The position numbers and the translations under genes are program-made. Under the pieces are notes generated by a model, which ran no database searches, was not told the origin of the DNA, and saw only the letters and a program-made list of their open reading frames with translations. From Paractinoplanes rishiriensis (lineage in GTDB: Bacteria > Actinomycetota > Actinomycetes > Mycobacteriales > Micromonosporaceae): DNA of 64,000 nucleotides. Within the stretch, counting starts at the first letter, position 1, and every line of letters begins with the position of its first letter. Positions 1 through 8,076 of the stretch are shown here, one piece after another. Location of the stretch: positions 186,001 to 250,000 of the forward strand of contig NZ_BOMV01000039.1 of the NCBI RefSeq assembly GCF_016862375.1, given 5' to 3'.

Positions 1-110
1 CGGTCGTCGTACTCGCTGAGGTCGAGGCGGCCCTCGTCCAGTGCCGTCTTGAGCTGATCCGCGACCGTCTTGCGATCACTGTCGCCGGCTCGCATGTCCT
101 CGCGCCCCAT
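1..110 (-). CDS. DUF1707 domain protein, N-terminal fragment
   Basis: Only the first 36 codons lie in the window, and the gene runs off the left edge. The ATG at 110 opens a peptide beginning MGREDMRAGDSDRKTVADQL and continuing to LSEYDDR. This is the conserved DUF1707 core, a short actinobacterial domain usually at the N-terminus of small membrane proteins. A second copy with a closely similar core is found at 43759. The gene follows map on the same strand with about 20 bp between them, so it may be cotranscribed with it. The function of DUF1707 is unknown, and the domain assignment rests on the visible core alone. Confidence 0.75.
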   Translation of the reverse strand, partial: MGREDMRAGDSDRKTVADQLKTALDEGRLDLSEYDD

Positions 111-131
111 GGGCCTCAGCATGCCGGAAAG

Positions 132-965
132 TCACGGCTGGCGCGAGGTCACCAAATCGCCCAGGCGGCCCCGGCCGCCGTCCGGCGCGGTGGTCACCCA
201 GACGCCGTCGTCGAGCAGGCACATGGTGTGCTCCACGTGCGCGGCCACCGAGCCGTCCCGGGTCACCACGGTCCAGCCGTCGGCGAGTTCCTGGGTGCGC
301 GGCGAACCCATCGTGATCATCGGCTCGATCGCGAGGCACAGACCCGGCACCAGGCGCGGGCCCTTGCCCGGCTTGCCGTGGTTGAGCACGTGCGGGTCCT
401 GGTGCATCTCGGTACCGATGCCGTGCCCGCCGTAGCCGTCGACGATGCCGTACCGGCCGGCCTTGCGGATCGCCTTCTCCACGTTGAAGGAGATGTCGGT
501 GAGGCGGCCCCGGCCGTTCGCCGCGCCGCGGGCGGCCGCCGCGATGCCGGCCCACATGGCGTCCTCGGCCACCGCGGTCATCGTCAGCAGGGCCGGGTCG
601 GTCGCGCCGACGCCGACGGTGATCGCCGAGTCGCCGTGCCAGCCGTCCAGGATGGCGCCGCAGTCCAGCGAGATGAGGTCGCCCTCGGCGAGGATCTGGT
701 CGGTCCGCGGGATGCCGTGCACCACCTGCTGGTTGACCGACGCGCAGATCGAAGCGGGAAAGCCCTGGTAGCCCTTGAACGACGGAACGGCGCCGGCGTC
801 CCGGATGACCTTTTCGGCGATGGCGTCCAGGTCGCCGGTGGAGATGCCCGGCTGCACGGCCTCGCGCATGGCGTCCAGCGCGGCGGCGACAACCAGGCCG
901 GCACCGCGCATCAGCTCGATCTGCTCGGGTGTCTTCAGCTGGATGTCCAGCTGGGGACGGCGCAC
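132..965 (-). CDS. map: methionine aminopeptidase type I
   Basis: Cytosolic dimetal hydrolase that removes the initiator methionine from nascent proteins. The product is 277 aa, normal for a type Ia enzyme with a short N-terminal extension. All five metal ligands are visible: Asp101 in LDCG, Asp112 in HGDSA, His181 in GYGGHGIG, Glu214 in AIEPMIT and Glu245 in VEHTM, plus the substrate-contacting His83. The start is a GTG one base after the adk stop (TGA-C-GTG), so translation is probably coupled to adk. The secY-adk-map order is the standard end of the spc operon in actinobacteria. Confidence 0.95.
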   Translation of the reverse strand: MRRPQLDIQLKTPEQIELMRGAGLVVAAALDAMREAVQPGISTGDLDAIAEKVIRDAGAVPSFKGYQGFPASICASVNQQVVHGIPRTDQILAEGDLISLDCGAILDGWHGDSAITVGVGATDPALLTMTAVAEDAMWAGIAAAARGAANGRGRLTDISFNVEKAIRKAGRYGIVDGYGGHGIGTEMHQDPHVLNHGKPGKGPRLVPGLCLAIEPMITMGSPRTQELADGWTVVTRDGSVAAHVEHTMCLLDDGVWVTTAPDGGRGRLGDLVTSRQP

Positions 966-966
966 G

Positions 967-1620
967 TCAGCCCCCGTACGACCGCAGGGCGTCGATGGCG
1001 CGCACGGTCACGTCCTCGACCGGGCCGGTGGCGTCGATGCCCACCAGTTTGCCCTGTGCGCCGTAGAAGTCGACCAGGGGCGCGGTCTTCTCGGCGTACT
1101 CGACCAGGCGGTTGGCGATGGTCTCCGCCTTGTCGTCGTCCCGCTGGAACAGCTCCGACCCGCAGCGGTCGCAGATGTTGTCCTTGCTGGTCGGGTCGAA
1201 CTCGACGTGCCAGATCTTGCCGCAACCGCGGCAGGTCCGGCGGCCCGAGAGCCGCCGGATCACCTCGTCGTCGTCGACCACGAGTTCCATCACGAGGTCG
1301 AGCGCCGTGCCGAGGTCGGCGAGGAGCTTGTCCAGCGCCGAAGCCTGCGGCACGGTGCGCGGAAAGCCGTCGAGCAGGAAGCCGTCACCGGCGTCCGGCT
1401 CGGCCAGCCGGTCCCGGACCATGTTGATGGTCACTTCGTCCGGAACCAGCTGACCGGCATCCATGTAACGCTTGGCCTCCACGCCCAGGGGGGTTCCCTG
1501 TGACACGTTGGCCCGGAAGATGTCTCCCGTTGAGATCTTCGGTACGGCGAGGTGCGCGGCAATGAACTCAGCCTGGGTCCCCTTACCGGCCCCCGGAGGG
1601 CCCACCAGTACCAGCCGCAC
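967..1620 (-). CDS. adk: adenylate kinase
   Basis: Catalyses ATP + AMP to 2 ADP in the cytosol. The product is 217 aa. The P-loop GPPGAGKGT is at residues 7-15, the DGFPRT motif at about 84-89, and a long-form LID domain carries a Cys4 zinc site (C130, C133, C150, C153). The zinc LID is the Gram-positive type; the E. coli enzyme replaces these cysteines. The start is GTG. It lies between secY and map on the same strand, 74 bp after the secY stop, and is part of the distal spc operon. Confidence 0.96.
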   Translation of the reverse strand: MRLVLVGPPGAGKGTQAEFIAAHLAVPKISTGDIFRANVSQGTPLGVEAKRYMDAGQLVPDEVTINMVRDRLAEPDAGDGFLLDGFPRTVPQASALDKLLADLGTALDLVMELVVDDDEVIRRLSGRRTCRGCGKIWHVEFDPTSKDNICDRCGSELFQRDDDKAETIANRLVEYAEKTAPLVDFYGAQGKLVGIDATGPVEDVTVRAIDALRSYGG

Positions 1621-1694
1621 CTACATCGCCTCGCTTCGATGAGAACGATCCTCGCTTGCCGACGACGCGAGAGCCCCCCGGCTCCGCGTCCCCA

Positions 1695-3047
1695 CTAGCG
1701 GAGGAACCCTTCGTAGTTGCGCTGCATGAGCTGGCTTTCGATCTGCTTCACCGTCTCCAGACCCACACCCACCATGATCAGCACCGCAACACCACCGAAC
1801 GGGAAGTTCTGGTACTGCTGCGCGTTCAGCCAGATGAAGAAGAAGTTCGGCATAACCGACAGGACGGCCAGGTACAGCGCGCCCGCCAGCGTGATCCGGC
1901 TGAGGATGAAGTCCAGGTAGTCGGCGGTGGGCTTACCCGGCCGGATACCCGGCACGAACCCACCGTACTTCTTCATGTTGTCCGCGACCTCGGTCGGGTT
2001 GAACGTGATCGAGACGTAGAAGTACGTGAAGAAGATGATCAAGATGAAGTAGACGCCGATGTAGATGGAGCTGGTGGGGTCGACAAGCCACTTCTGGATC
2101 CAGATCTGGTAACCCTTGAGGTTGTTCTGGTCGAAGAACTGCAGGTACAGCTGCGGAAGGTACAGCAGCGACGAGCCGAAGATCACCGGGACGACACCGG
2201 CCTGGTTGACCTTCAGCGGGATGTAGGTGGACGTACCGCCGTACATCCGCCGGCCGATCATGCGCTTTGCGTACTGCACGGGAATCCGGCGCTGCGCCTG
2301 CTCGATGAAGACGACCAGCCCGATGATGATCAGGACCAGGCCGACGACGAGCAGGAACTTGCCCGTGCCGCTCGACTCCTTGATCGACCAACCCTCGCTG
2401 GGGAGGCGAGCCGCGATCGAGGCGAAGATGAGGACGGACATACCGTTGCCGACACCGCGGTCGGTGATGAGCTCGCCGAGCCACATCACCACGCCGGTAC
2501 CGGCGGTCATGGTCAGCACCAGGATGCTCAGCGTGAGCCACATGGGCAGCCCGGTGTTCTCCGGGATGATCTGCATCTGCGGGTTGCTCTGGTCGCAGAC
2601 GTTGCCGAACAGCTGGCCGGTACGGGCCAGAGCGACGAACGCCGACGACTGCAACACCGCAAGCCCGAGCGTCAGGTAGCGGGTGTACTGCGTGATCTTG
2701 GCCTGACCGGACTGGCCCTCCTTGCGGAGCTGCTCGAGTCGGGGGATGACGACCGTGAGCAGCTGCAGGATGATCGAAGCGGTGATGTACGGCATAATGC
2801 CGAGCGCAAAAACGGACAACTGCAGCAGCGCGCCACCTGAGAACAGGTTCAGCAGGTTGAGCACACCACCGCCGGCGTCCTGATCGCTCACAGCGTCAAG
2901 ACACCGCCGCACGTTGGTGTAAGAAACGCCGGGGCTGGGCAAGGTGGCGCCCAACCGGTACAGCGCAATGATTGCGACTGTAAACAGCAGTTTCTTGCGC
3001 AGGTCAGGCGTCCGGAACGCACTGGTAAAGGCGGAGAGCAACTTCAT
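1695..3047 (-). CDS. secY: preprotein translocase subunit SecY
   Basis: Channel-forming subunit of the SecYEG translocon in the cytoplasmic membrane. The product is 450 aa with about ten hydrophobic segments, opening MKLLSAFTSAFRTPDLRKKL. The cytosolic loop GVSIRPGKPTADYL-like region (here PGIRPGKPTADYLD) and the C-terminal ESQLMQRNYEGFLR are diagnostic. It partners SecE, whose gene is at about 31.5 kb. It is separated from rplO by 235 bp, longer than any gap between ribosomal genes upstream, so secY-adk-map may have its own promoter as well as read-through. Confidence 0.97.
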   Translation of the reverse strand: MKLLSAFTSAFRTPDLRKKLLFTVAIIALYRLGATLPSPGVSYTNVRRCLDAVSDQDAGGGVLNLLNLFSGGALLQLSVFALGIMPYITASIILQLLTVVIPRLEQLRKEGQSGQAKITQYTRYLTLGLAVLQSSAFVALARTGQLFGNVCDQSNPQMQIIPENTGLPMWLTLSILVLTMTAGTGVVMWLGELITDRGVGNGMSVLIFASIAARLPSEGWSIKESSGTGKFLLVVGLVLIIIGLVVFIEQAQRRIPVQYAKRMIGRRMYGGTSTYIPLKVNQAGVVPVIFGSSLLYLPQLYLQFFDQNNLKGYQIWIQKWLVDPTSSIYIGVYFILIIFFTYFYVSITFNPTEVADNMKKYGGFVPGIRPGKPTADYLDFILSRITLAGALYLAVLSVMPNFFFIWLNAQQYQNFPFGGVAVLIMVGVGLETVKQIESQLMQRNYEGFLR

Positions 3048-3150
3048 CCTCCTGCGCGAGGTTACCGCCGTATCCGGCGGGTGGGGGAAGGCATCGGTCC
3101 GGACGACCGATATCCCTAGCTGGGAACGGACTCTAACAGTCTTGGAGCGC

Positions 3151-3179
3151 CGCGGTGAGTCACGGTAGGGCTCACCGCG
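3151..3179 (-). repeat. stem-loop between rplO and secY
   Basis: A perfect 9-bp inverted repeat (CGCGGTGAG and CTCACCGCG) with an 11-nt spacer lies midway in the 235-bp rplO-secY gap. No run of U follows it on the minus strand, so it is not a classical intrinsic terminator. It could be an attenuating or RNA-processing hairpin, or an operator, that sets secY expression apart from the ribosomal genes. The role is inferred. Confidence 0.5.
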
Positions 3180-3282
3180 CGTAGGCGCCGATCTGGCCGG
3201 TGAAGCACCAGGTCAGACGCCATAAAGGGGATGCTGTCCGAGTGACGCTCTCGCGGCGCCCGGACCAGCACCCCCACAAGCC

Positions 3283-3732
3283 TCACAGCTCGCTGGTGGA
3301 ACCACCGGCGGCTGCGATCTTCTCCTTGGCCGACTCGCTGAAGGCGTGCGCCGAAACAGTCAGCGACACGCCGCCCAGCTCGCCGGAGCCGAGGACCTTG
3401 ACGGGGTGGCCCTTGCGGACCGCACCGGCCTCGACCAGCTCGGCCGGACCGATCTCGCCGCCGTTCGGGAACAGCTCGGCGAGGCGGTCCAGGTTGACGA
3501 CCTGGAAGACGACCTTGTTCCGGGACCGGTTGCCCAGGCCCTTCACCTTCGGCAGGCGCATGTGGAGGGGCATCTGCCCACCCTCGAACGCCGCCGACAC
3601 ATTCTTGCGGGCACCCGTGCCCTTGGTGCCCCGACCGGCGGTCTTGCCCTTGGAGCCCTCACCGCGACCCACGCGGGTCTTCGCGGTCTTGGCACCGGGT
3701 GCCGGGCGGAGGTGGTGAACCTTGATCGCCAT
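3283..3732 (-). CDS. rplO: 50S ribosomal protein L15
   Basis: Late-assembly protein of the large subunit. The product is 149 aa, opening MAIKVHHLRPAPGAKTAKTR and followed by the basic glycine-rich stretch GRGEGSKGKTAGRGTKG typical of the extended L15 N-terminus that threads into 23S rRNA. The C-terminal globular part (GAVRKGHPVKVLGSGEL) matches the family. It directly follows rpmD with no gap (rpmD ends at 3733) and is the last ribosomal gene before secY. Confidence 0.97.
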   Translation of the reverse strand: MAIKVHHLRPAPGAKTAKTRVGRGEGSKGKTAGRGTKGTGARKNVSAAFEGGQMPLHMRLPKVKGLGNRSRNKVVFQVVNLDRLAELFPNGGEIGPAELVEAGAVRKGHPVKVLGSGELGGVSLTVSAHAFSESAKEKIAAAGGSTSEL

Positions 3733-3915
3733 TTACTCGACCTCCTCAACGCTCACGAGGTGGTTCACGGCGAAGATCATGCCCCGAATCTCGGGGCGGT
3801 CCTCCTTGACCACCACATCGTTGATCCGCTTCAGGCCGAGCGACCGCAGGGAGTCCCGCTGGTTCTGCTTGCGGCCGATACCGGAACGGACCTGGGTGAC
3901 CTTCAAGCGTGCCAT
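3733..3915 (-). CDS. rpmD: 50S ribosomal protein L30
   Basis: Small large-subunit protein of 60 aa, opening MARLKVTQVRSGIGRKQNQR, with the family signature of a short alpha/beta protein binding 5S/23S rRNA. A longer reading of the frame exists upstream but runs through rpsE codons out of frame and is not real. The ATG at 3915 overlaps the rpsE stop (TGATG), so it is read by reinitiation after S5. Not all bacteria keep L30; its presence here agrees with actinobacterial spc operons. Confidence 0.96.
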   Translation of the reverse strand: MARLKVTQVRSGIGRKQNQRDSLRSLGLKRINDVVVKEDRPEIRGMIFAVNHLVSVEEVE

Positions 3916-4538
3916 CAGCGCACCGCCGCTTCCGCACGCGCCGCCAGCATGGCGGCCGGCGCCACGTCCTCGACCGGCAGGCCACGGCGAGCCGCGACCT
4001 GCTCCGGGGACTCGAGGCCGCGCAGGGCCGCCACCGTCGCGTGCACGATGTTCAGAGGGTTCGAGGAGCCGAGGCTCTTCGACAGCACATCGTGGATGCC
4101 CGCGCACTCCAGCACGGCACGCACCGGGCCACCGGCGATGACACCGGTACCGGCGGAGGCCGGCTTGAGGAGCACGACACCCGCGGCGGCCTCGCCGGTG
4201 ATCGGGTGCGGGATCGTGGCACCGATCCGCGGCACCTTGAAGAAGTGCTTCTTGGCCTCCTCGACACCCTTGGCGATGGCCGCGGGCACCTCCTTGGCCT
4301 TTCCGTAGCCGATGCCGACGGTGCCGTCACCGTCACCCACGATCACCAGGGCGGTGAAGCTGAAGCGACGACCACCCTTGACGACCTTGGCGACGCGGTT
4401 GATCGCGACGACCCGCTCGAGATGCGGGGTCTTCTCGACGGGCGCGTTGCCGCGACCGCCCTCGCGGCGGTTGTCCCGGCGGTTGCCACCCTCGGTGTTA
4501 CCGCCGGACCCGCCGCCTCGGCGCTGCTGACCAGGCAT
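3915..4538 (-). CDS. rpsE: 30S ribosomal protein S5
   Basis: Small-subunit protein involved in decoding accuracy and helicase activity at the mRNA entry site. The product is 207 aa, with a Gly/Arg/Asn-rich N-terminal extension (residues 1-35) before the S5 double-stranded RNA-binding domain (VVAINRVAKVVKGGRRFSF) and the C-terminal domain (HPITGEAAAGVVLLKPASAGTGVIAGG). The glycine-rich tail is common in actinobacterial S5. It lies 13 bp after rplR and overlaps rpmD by one base. Confidence 0.97.
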   Translation of the reverse strand: MPGQQRRGGGSGGNTEGGNRRDNRREGGRGNAPVEKTPHLERVVAINRVAKVVKGGRRFSFTALVIVGDGDGTVGIGYGKAKEVPAAIAKGVEEAKKHFFKVPRIGATIPHPITGEAAAGVVLLKPASAGTGVIAGGPVRAVLECAGIHDVLSKSLGSSNPLNIVHATVAALRGLESPEQVAARRGLPVEDVAPAAMLAARAEAAVR

Positions 4539-4551
4539 TGGTCAATTCCTC

Positions 4552-4947
4552 CTAGAACTCGAGTCCGGCTTCGCGGGCGGCGTCGGCCAGCGCGGCGATT
4601 CGCCCCGCGTACTTGTTGCCACCGCGGTCGAAGATGACCTTGGATACGCCCACGGCCTTGGCCCGTTCGGCGAGGAGAGCACCGACCTTGGTGGCCTGGG
4701 CGCTCTTGTCACCCTCGCCGCCCCGCAGGGACGCGTCGAGGGTCGAGGCCGAAGCCAGGGTGTGGCCCTTGAGGTCGTCGACGATCTGCGCGGTGATGTG
4801 CCGCGAGGACCGGGTGACGACCAGGCGGGGACGCTCGGCGGTACCGCGGACGTTCTTGCGGACCCGGAAGTGCCGGCGCGCCTTTCCCACGGCACGCTTG
4901 GCGGCGACACCGCCGCCATTGCGGCGCTTGAGCAGCGTGGCGGTCAC
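4552..4947 (-). CDS. rplR: 50S ribosomal protein L18
   Basis: Binds 5S rRNA and helps attach it to the large subunit with L5. The product is 131 aa and carries the conserved RRHFRVRKNVRGTAERPRLVV and FDRGGNKYAGRIAALADAAREAGLEF ends. The start ATG overlaps the rplF stop by four bases (ATGA), indicating translational coupling inside the spc operon. Confidence 0.97.
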   Translation of the reverse strand: MTATLLKRRNGGGVAAKRAVGKARRHFRVRKNVRGTAERPRLVVTRSSRHITAQIVDDLKGHTLASASTLDASLRGGEGDKSAQATKVGALLAERAKAVGVSKVIFDRGGNKYAGRIAALADAAREAGLEF

Positions 4948-5483
4948 TTCTTACCTGCCTTTCCAGCCTTGCGACGAATGACCTCGCCCTGGTATTTCAC
5001 GCCCTTGCCCTTGTAGGGCTCGGGCGGGCGGATCTTCCGGATGTTCGCGGCGACCTCGCCGACGAGCTGCTTGTCGATACCGGCGACGGTGAACTGCGTC
5101 GGCCGCTCCACCGAGAAGGTGATGCCGGCCGGTGCGGGCACACTCACCGGGTGCGAGAAGCCGAGGGCGAACTCGAGGTCCTTGCCCTTGGCGGTCACCC
5201 GGTAACCGGTGCCGTTGATCTCCAGGACCTTCTTGTACCCCTCGGTGACGCCAGTGATCATGTTGGCTACCAGGGTACGCGAAAGGCCGTGCAGCTCCTT
5301 GGCCCGACGCTCGTCGTTGGGGCGGTTGACGTGCAGCTCGCCGCCGTCCTTCTGAACCGTGATCGGCTCGGCGACGGTGTGCGAGAGCTCGCCCTTGGGG
5401 CCCTTGACCTTGACGGTCTGCCCCGTGATGGTGACATCGACGCCGGCCGGGACCGGGATCGACTTACGTCCGATTCGCGACAT
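4944..5483 (-). CDS. rplF: 50S ribosomal protein L6
   Basis: Large-subunit protein near the sarcin-ricin loop and the factor-binding site. The product is 179 aa, opening MSRIGRKSIPVPAGVDVTI, with two repeated L6 domains. The C-terminal signature PPEPYKGKGVKYQGEVIRRKAGKAGKK is intact. It lies 17 bp after rpsH and overlaps rplR by four bases. Confidence 0.97.
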   Translation of the reverse strand: MSRIGRKSIPVPAGVDVTITGQTVKVKGPKGELSHTVAEPITVQKDGGELHVNRPNDERRAKELHGLSRTLVANMITGVTEGYKKVLEINGTGYRVTAKGKDLEFALGFSHPVSVPAPAGITFSVERPTQFTVAGIDKQLVGEVAANIRKIRPPEPYKGKGVKYQGEVIRRKAGKAGKK

Positions 5484-5500
5484 GGTTTCTCAGTCTCCAG

Positions 5501-5908
5501 TTACCAGACGAAGGCGAGGACTTCCCCGCCAACGCTCCGCTTGCGGGCCTGCCGGTCGGTCAGCAGTCCCTGGGACGTCGAAATGATCGCGACGCCCAGG
5601 CCACCGAGCACCCGCGGGAGCTCGTCGGACTTGGCGTACACCCGGAGGCCGGGCTTGGAAACGCGCTTGATGCCGGCAAGGCTGCGCTCGCGGTTCTGGC
5701 CGTACTTGAGCTCAACGACCAGACGCCTGCCGACAGCGCCCTCCTCGGGCTCCTCGGCCGACCAGGACGCGATGTAGCCCTCTGCCTTGAGGACCTCGGC
5801 GATGTTCGCCTTGATCTTCGAGAAGGGCATGGTCACCTTGTCGTGGTACGCCTGGTTGGCGTTACGCAGACGCGTGAGCATGTCTGCGATCGGGTCCGTC
5901 ATCGTCAT
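5501..5908 (-). CDS. rpsH: 30S ribosomal protein S8
   Basis: Primary 16S rRNA-binding protein and, in E. coli, the translational repressor of the spc operon. The product is 135 aa, opening MTMTDPIADMLTRLRNANQAY and ending in the conserved GLLTDRQARKRSVGGEVLAFVW. It is separated from rpsN by 122 bp, one of the larger gaps in the operon, which could accommodate a processing or regulatory site; no clear element is visible there. Confidence 0.97.
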   Translation of the reverse strand: MTMTDPIADMLTRLRNANQAYHDKVTMPFSKIKANIAEVLKAEGYIASWSAEEPEEGAVGRRLVVELKYGQNRERSLAGIKRVSKPGLRVYAKSDELPRVLGGLGVAIISTSQGLLTDRQARKRSVGGEVLAFVW

Positions 5909-6030
5909 GGGTGTTCGTCAACCTTTCTCGCCGCGGTTCCCAGAGACCCGGGCCTACGGCGAAGCGGTATTACAAGTCAGTAGCTCAGCCTTCAGCCCGA
6001 TTGCGGGCGGTCGGCGGGGCGGTTGGACGG

Positions 6031-6216
6031 TTACCAGGAAGCCTTGGACACGCCCGGGAGCTCGCCGCGGTGGGCCATCTCCCGGATGCACACCCGGCAG
6101 AGGCCGAACTTGCGGTAGACCGAGTGCGGCCGGCCGCAGCGCTGGCACCGGGTGTACGCGCGCACAGCGAACTTCGGCTTCGCGGCAGCCTTCAGGATCA
6201 GCGCCTTCTTAGCCAT
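6031..6216 (-). CDS. rpsN: 30S ribosomal protein S14, zinc-binding type Z
   Basis: Small-subunit head protein. The 61-aa length and the ribbon C24-x2-C27-x12-C40-x2-C43 identify the zinc-containing short form (S14Z). Actinobacteria normally carry this in the spc operon and sometimes keep a zinc-independent S14 elsewhere under Zur control. It opens MAKKALILKAAAKPKFAVRA and starts two bases after rplE ends, so it is tightly linked. Confidence 0.97.
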   Translation of the reverse strand: MAKKALILKAAAKPKFAVRAYTRCQRCGRPHSVYRKFGLCRVCIREMAHRGELPGVSKASW

Positions 6217-6218
6217 AC

Positions 6219-6788
6219 TCAGTTCTCCTTGAACGGGAAGCCCAGGAGCTTGAGCAGCGCCCGGCCCTCGTCGTCGGTCTTGGCCGTGGTGACCACCGTG
6301 ATGTCCATGCCCCGCGGCCGATCGATCCGGTCCTGGTCGATCTCGTGGAACACCGACTGCTCGGTCAGGCCGAACGTGTAGTTGCCGTTCCCGTCCAGCT
6401 TGCGACCGTCGAGACCGCGGAAGTCACGGATACGCGGCAGCGCGATCGACAGCAGGCGGTCCAGGAACTCCCACATCCGGTCGCCCCGCAGGGTGACCTT
6501 GGCGCCGATCGGCATGCCCTCGCGCAGCTTGAACTGGGCGATGGACTTGGTGGCCCGGCGGACCAGCGGCTTCTGACCGGTGATCGTGGTCAGGTCGCGA
6601 ACCGCGCCGTCGATGAGCTTGGCGTCGCGGGCCGCCTCGCCGACACCCATGTTCACGACGACCTTGACCAGGCCGGGGATCTGCATGGGGTTGGCGTACT
6701 GGTACTGCTCCTTGAGCCCGCCGACGACCTCAGAGCGGTACTTCTGCTTGAGGCGGGGCAGCGTCTTGGCTTCGGTAGCGGCAGTCAT
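6219..6788 (-). CDS. rplE: 50S ribosomal protein L5
   Basis: 5S rRNA-binding protein forming an inter-subunit bridge with S13. The product is 189 aa with the family signature NPMQIPGLVKVVVNMGVGEA and the C-terminal DITVVTTAKTDDEGRALL. The start ATG shares one base with the rplX stop (TGATG), so translation is coupled to L24. Confidence 0.97.
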   Translation of the reverse strand: MTAATEAKTLPRLKQKYRSEVVGGLKEQYQYANPMQIPGLVKVVVNMGVGEAARDAKLIDGAVRDLTTITGQKPLVRRATKSIAQFKLREGMPIGAKVTLRGDRMWEFLDRLLSIALPRIRDFRGLDGRKLDGNGNYTFGLTEQSVFHEIDQDRIDRPRGMDITVVTTAKTDDEGRALLKLLGFPFKEN

Positions 6789-7102
6789 CAGAGTTCCTTA
6801 CCGGTCGTACGCGCGATGCGGACCTTCTGGCCGTTGTCGTCGATCCGGTAGCCGATCCGCGTCGGCTTGCCCTGGTCATCCACGATCTGCACGTTCGAGA
6901 TGTGGATGGGGGCTTCCTGGGTCACGATGCCGCCGGTCTTCGAACCACGCTGCGTGGTGCGGATGCGTTCGTGCTTCTTGACGCGGTTGACGCCCTCGAC
7001 CAGGACCTTGTCCTGCCGCGGGAAGGCCGCGATGACCTTGCCCTTGGCACCCTTGTCCTTGCCGGCGATGACGACGACCGTGTCGCCCTTCTTGATCTTC
7101 AC
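6788..7102 (-). CDS. rplX: 50S ribosomal protein L24
   Basis: Assembly initiator of the large subunit, located at the peptide exit. The product is 104 aa with an N-terminal KOW motif (KKGDTVVVIAGKDKGAKGKVI) and the conserved VEGVNRVKKHERI. It lies two bases after rplN and overlaps rplE by one base. Confidence 0.97.
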   Translation of the reverse strand: MKIKKGDTVVVIAGKDKGAKGKVIAAFPRQDKVLVEGVNRVKKHERIRTTQRGSKTGGIVTQEAPIHISNVQIVDDQGKPTRIGYRIDDNGQKVRIARTTGKEL

Positions 7103-7104
7103 GG

Positions 7105-7473
7105 TCAGAGCACCTCCGGTGCCAGGCTGATGATCTTCATGAACCGCTTGTCGCGCAGCTCGCGCCCGACCGGGCCGAAGATGCGGGTACCGCGGGGGTC
7201 GCCACCGTCCTTGATGATGACGGCGGCGTTCTCGTCGAAGCGGATGTACGAGCCGTCCGGGCGACGCTTCTCCTTGCTGGTGCGGACGATGACCGCCTTG
7301 ACGACGTCACCCTTCTTCACACCGGCGCCCGGGATGGCGTCCTTGACCGTGGCCACGATGACGTCGCCGATGCTCGCGTAACGGCGGCCGGAACCGCCGA
7401 GCACGCGGATGCACAGGATCTCGCGCGCACCCGTGTTGTCGGCGACACGCAGTCGCGACTCCTGCTGGATCAC
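7105..7473 (-). CDS. rplN: 50S ribosomal protein L14
   Basis: Highly conserved 122-aa large-subunit protein at the subunit interface, near the binding site of translational GTPases and the silencing factor RsfS. It opens MIQQESRLRVADNTGAREIL and carries the signature RGTRIFGPVGRELRDKRFMKI. It is separated from rpsQ by a 91-bp gap containing a strong hairpin at 7538-7558. Confidence 0.98.
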   Translation of the reverse strand: MIQQESRLRVADNTGAREILCIRVLGGSGRRYASIGDVIVATVKDAIPGAGVKKGDVVKAVIVRTSKEKRRPDGSYIRFDENAAVIIKDGGDPRGTRIFGPVGRELRDKRFMKIISLAPEVL

Positions 7474-7537
7474 TGGGGTCTCCTATGTCTGCCAGTTCTT
7501 CGGGCCTTGCCGAAGCTTGGCGGAACGATGGTCGGAG

Positions 7538-7558
7538 GGGCCGGCCGGGGGCCGGCCC
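7538..7558 (-). repeat. stem-loop between rpsQ and rplN
   Basis: An 8-bp GC-only inverted repeat (GGGCCGGC and GCCGGCCC, 5-nt loop) lies in the 91-bp rpsQ-rplN gap, just after the rpsQ stop. No U-tract follows, so it is more likely an mRNA-stabilising or processing hairpin than a terminator. Its function is inferred only from position. Confidence 0.4.
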
Positions 7559-7564
7559 GACGAC

Positions 7565-7846
7565 TCACTTGGCCTTTTCGAGGATCTCGACGACCCGCCA
7601 CCGCTTGGTGGCGGAGAGCGGACGGGTCTCCATCAGCAGCACCCGGTCGCCGACGCCGCACGCGTTCTGCTCGTCGTGCACCTTGAGCTTGCGGGTGCGA
7701 CGCAGGACCTTGCCGTAGAGCGCGTGCTTGACGCGGTCCTCGACCTCGACAACGACCGTCTTGTCCATCTTGTCGCTGACCACCAGGCCCTCGCGAACCT
7801 TGCGTGCGTTCCGCGCCGGAGTAGTGGTCACGTTTTCCTCAGTCAT
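7565..7846 (-). CDS. rpsQ: 30S ribosomal protein S17
   Basis: Primary 16S rRNA-binding protein of the S20/S17 assembly region. The product is 93 aa, slightly longer than E. coli S17 because of a Thr/Asn-rich N-terminus (MTEENVTTTPARNARKVREG). The OB-fold signature VVSDKMDKTVVVEVEDRVKH is intact. The ATG overlaps the rpmC stop by four bases (ATGA). Confidence 0.97.
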   Translation of the reverse strand: MTEENVTTTPARNARKVREGLVVSDKMDKTVVVEVEDRVKHALYGKVLRRTRKLKVHDEQNACGVGDRVLLMETRPLSATKRWRVVEILEKAK

Positions 7847-8076
7847 GCGGTCACCTCATCCGGCGCGACCGAGAGACCAAGCTCGCGCTCACGCATGATC
7901 GTGTAGATCCTCGCGATGTCCTTGCGAACCACCTGCAGCCGACGGTGATTGTCGAGCTGGCCGGTCGCGCCCTGCACGCGAAGATTGAACAGCTCCGCCT
8001 TGGCCTCCCGCAGCCGCGACACCAGCTCTTCGCTGGAGAGTTCGCGCAGCTCGCCGGCCTTAACGCCCGCTGCCAT
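7843..8076 (-). CDS. rpmC: 50S ribosomal protein L29
   Basis: Small helical large-subunit protein at the peptide exit, near the trigger factor and SRP docking site. The product is 77 aa with the helical hairpin ELRELSSEELVSRLREAKAE and ATGQLDNHRRLQVVRKDIAR. Its ATG shares one base with the rplP stop, and its own stop overlaps rpsQ. Confidence 0.96.
   Translation of the reverse strand: MAAGVKAGELRELSSEELVSRLREAKAELFNLRVQGATGQLDNHRRLQVVRKDIARIYTIMRERELGLSVAPDEVTA

Noticed and set aside
3733..4107. 124-aa version of L30
   Set aside because: The first 64 residues are out-of-frame rpsE sequence; the ATG at 3915 gives the normal 60-aa protein.
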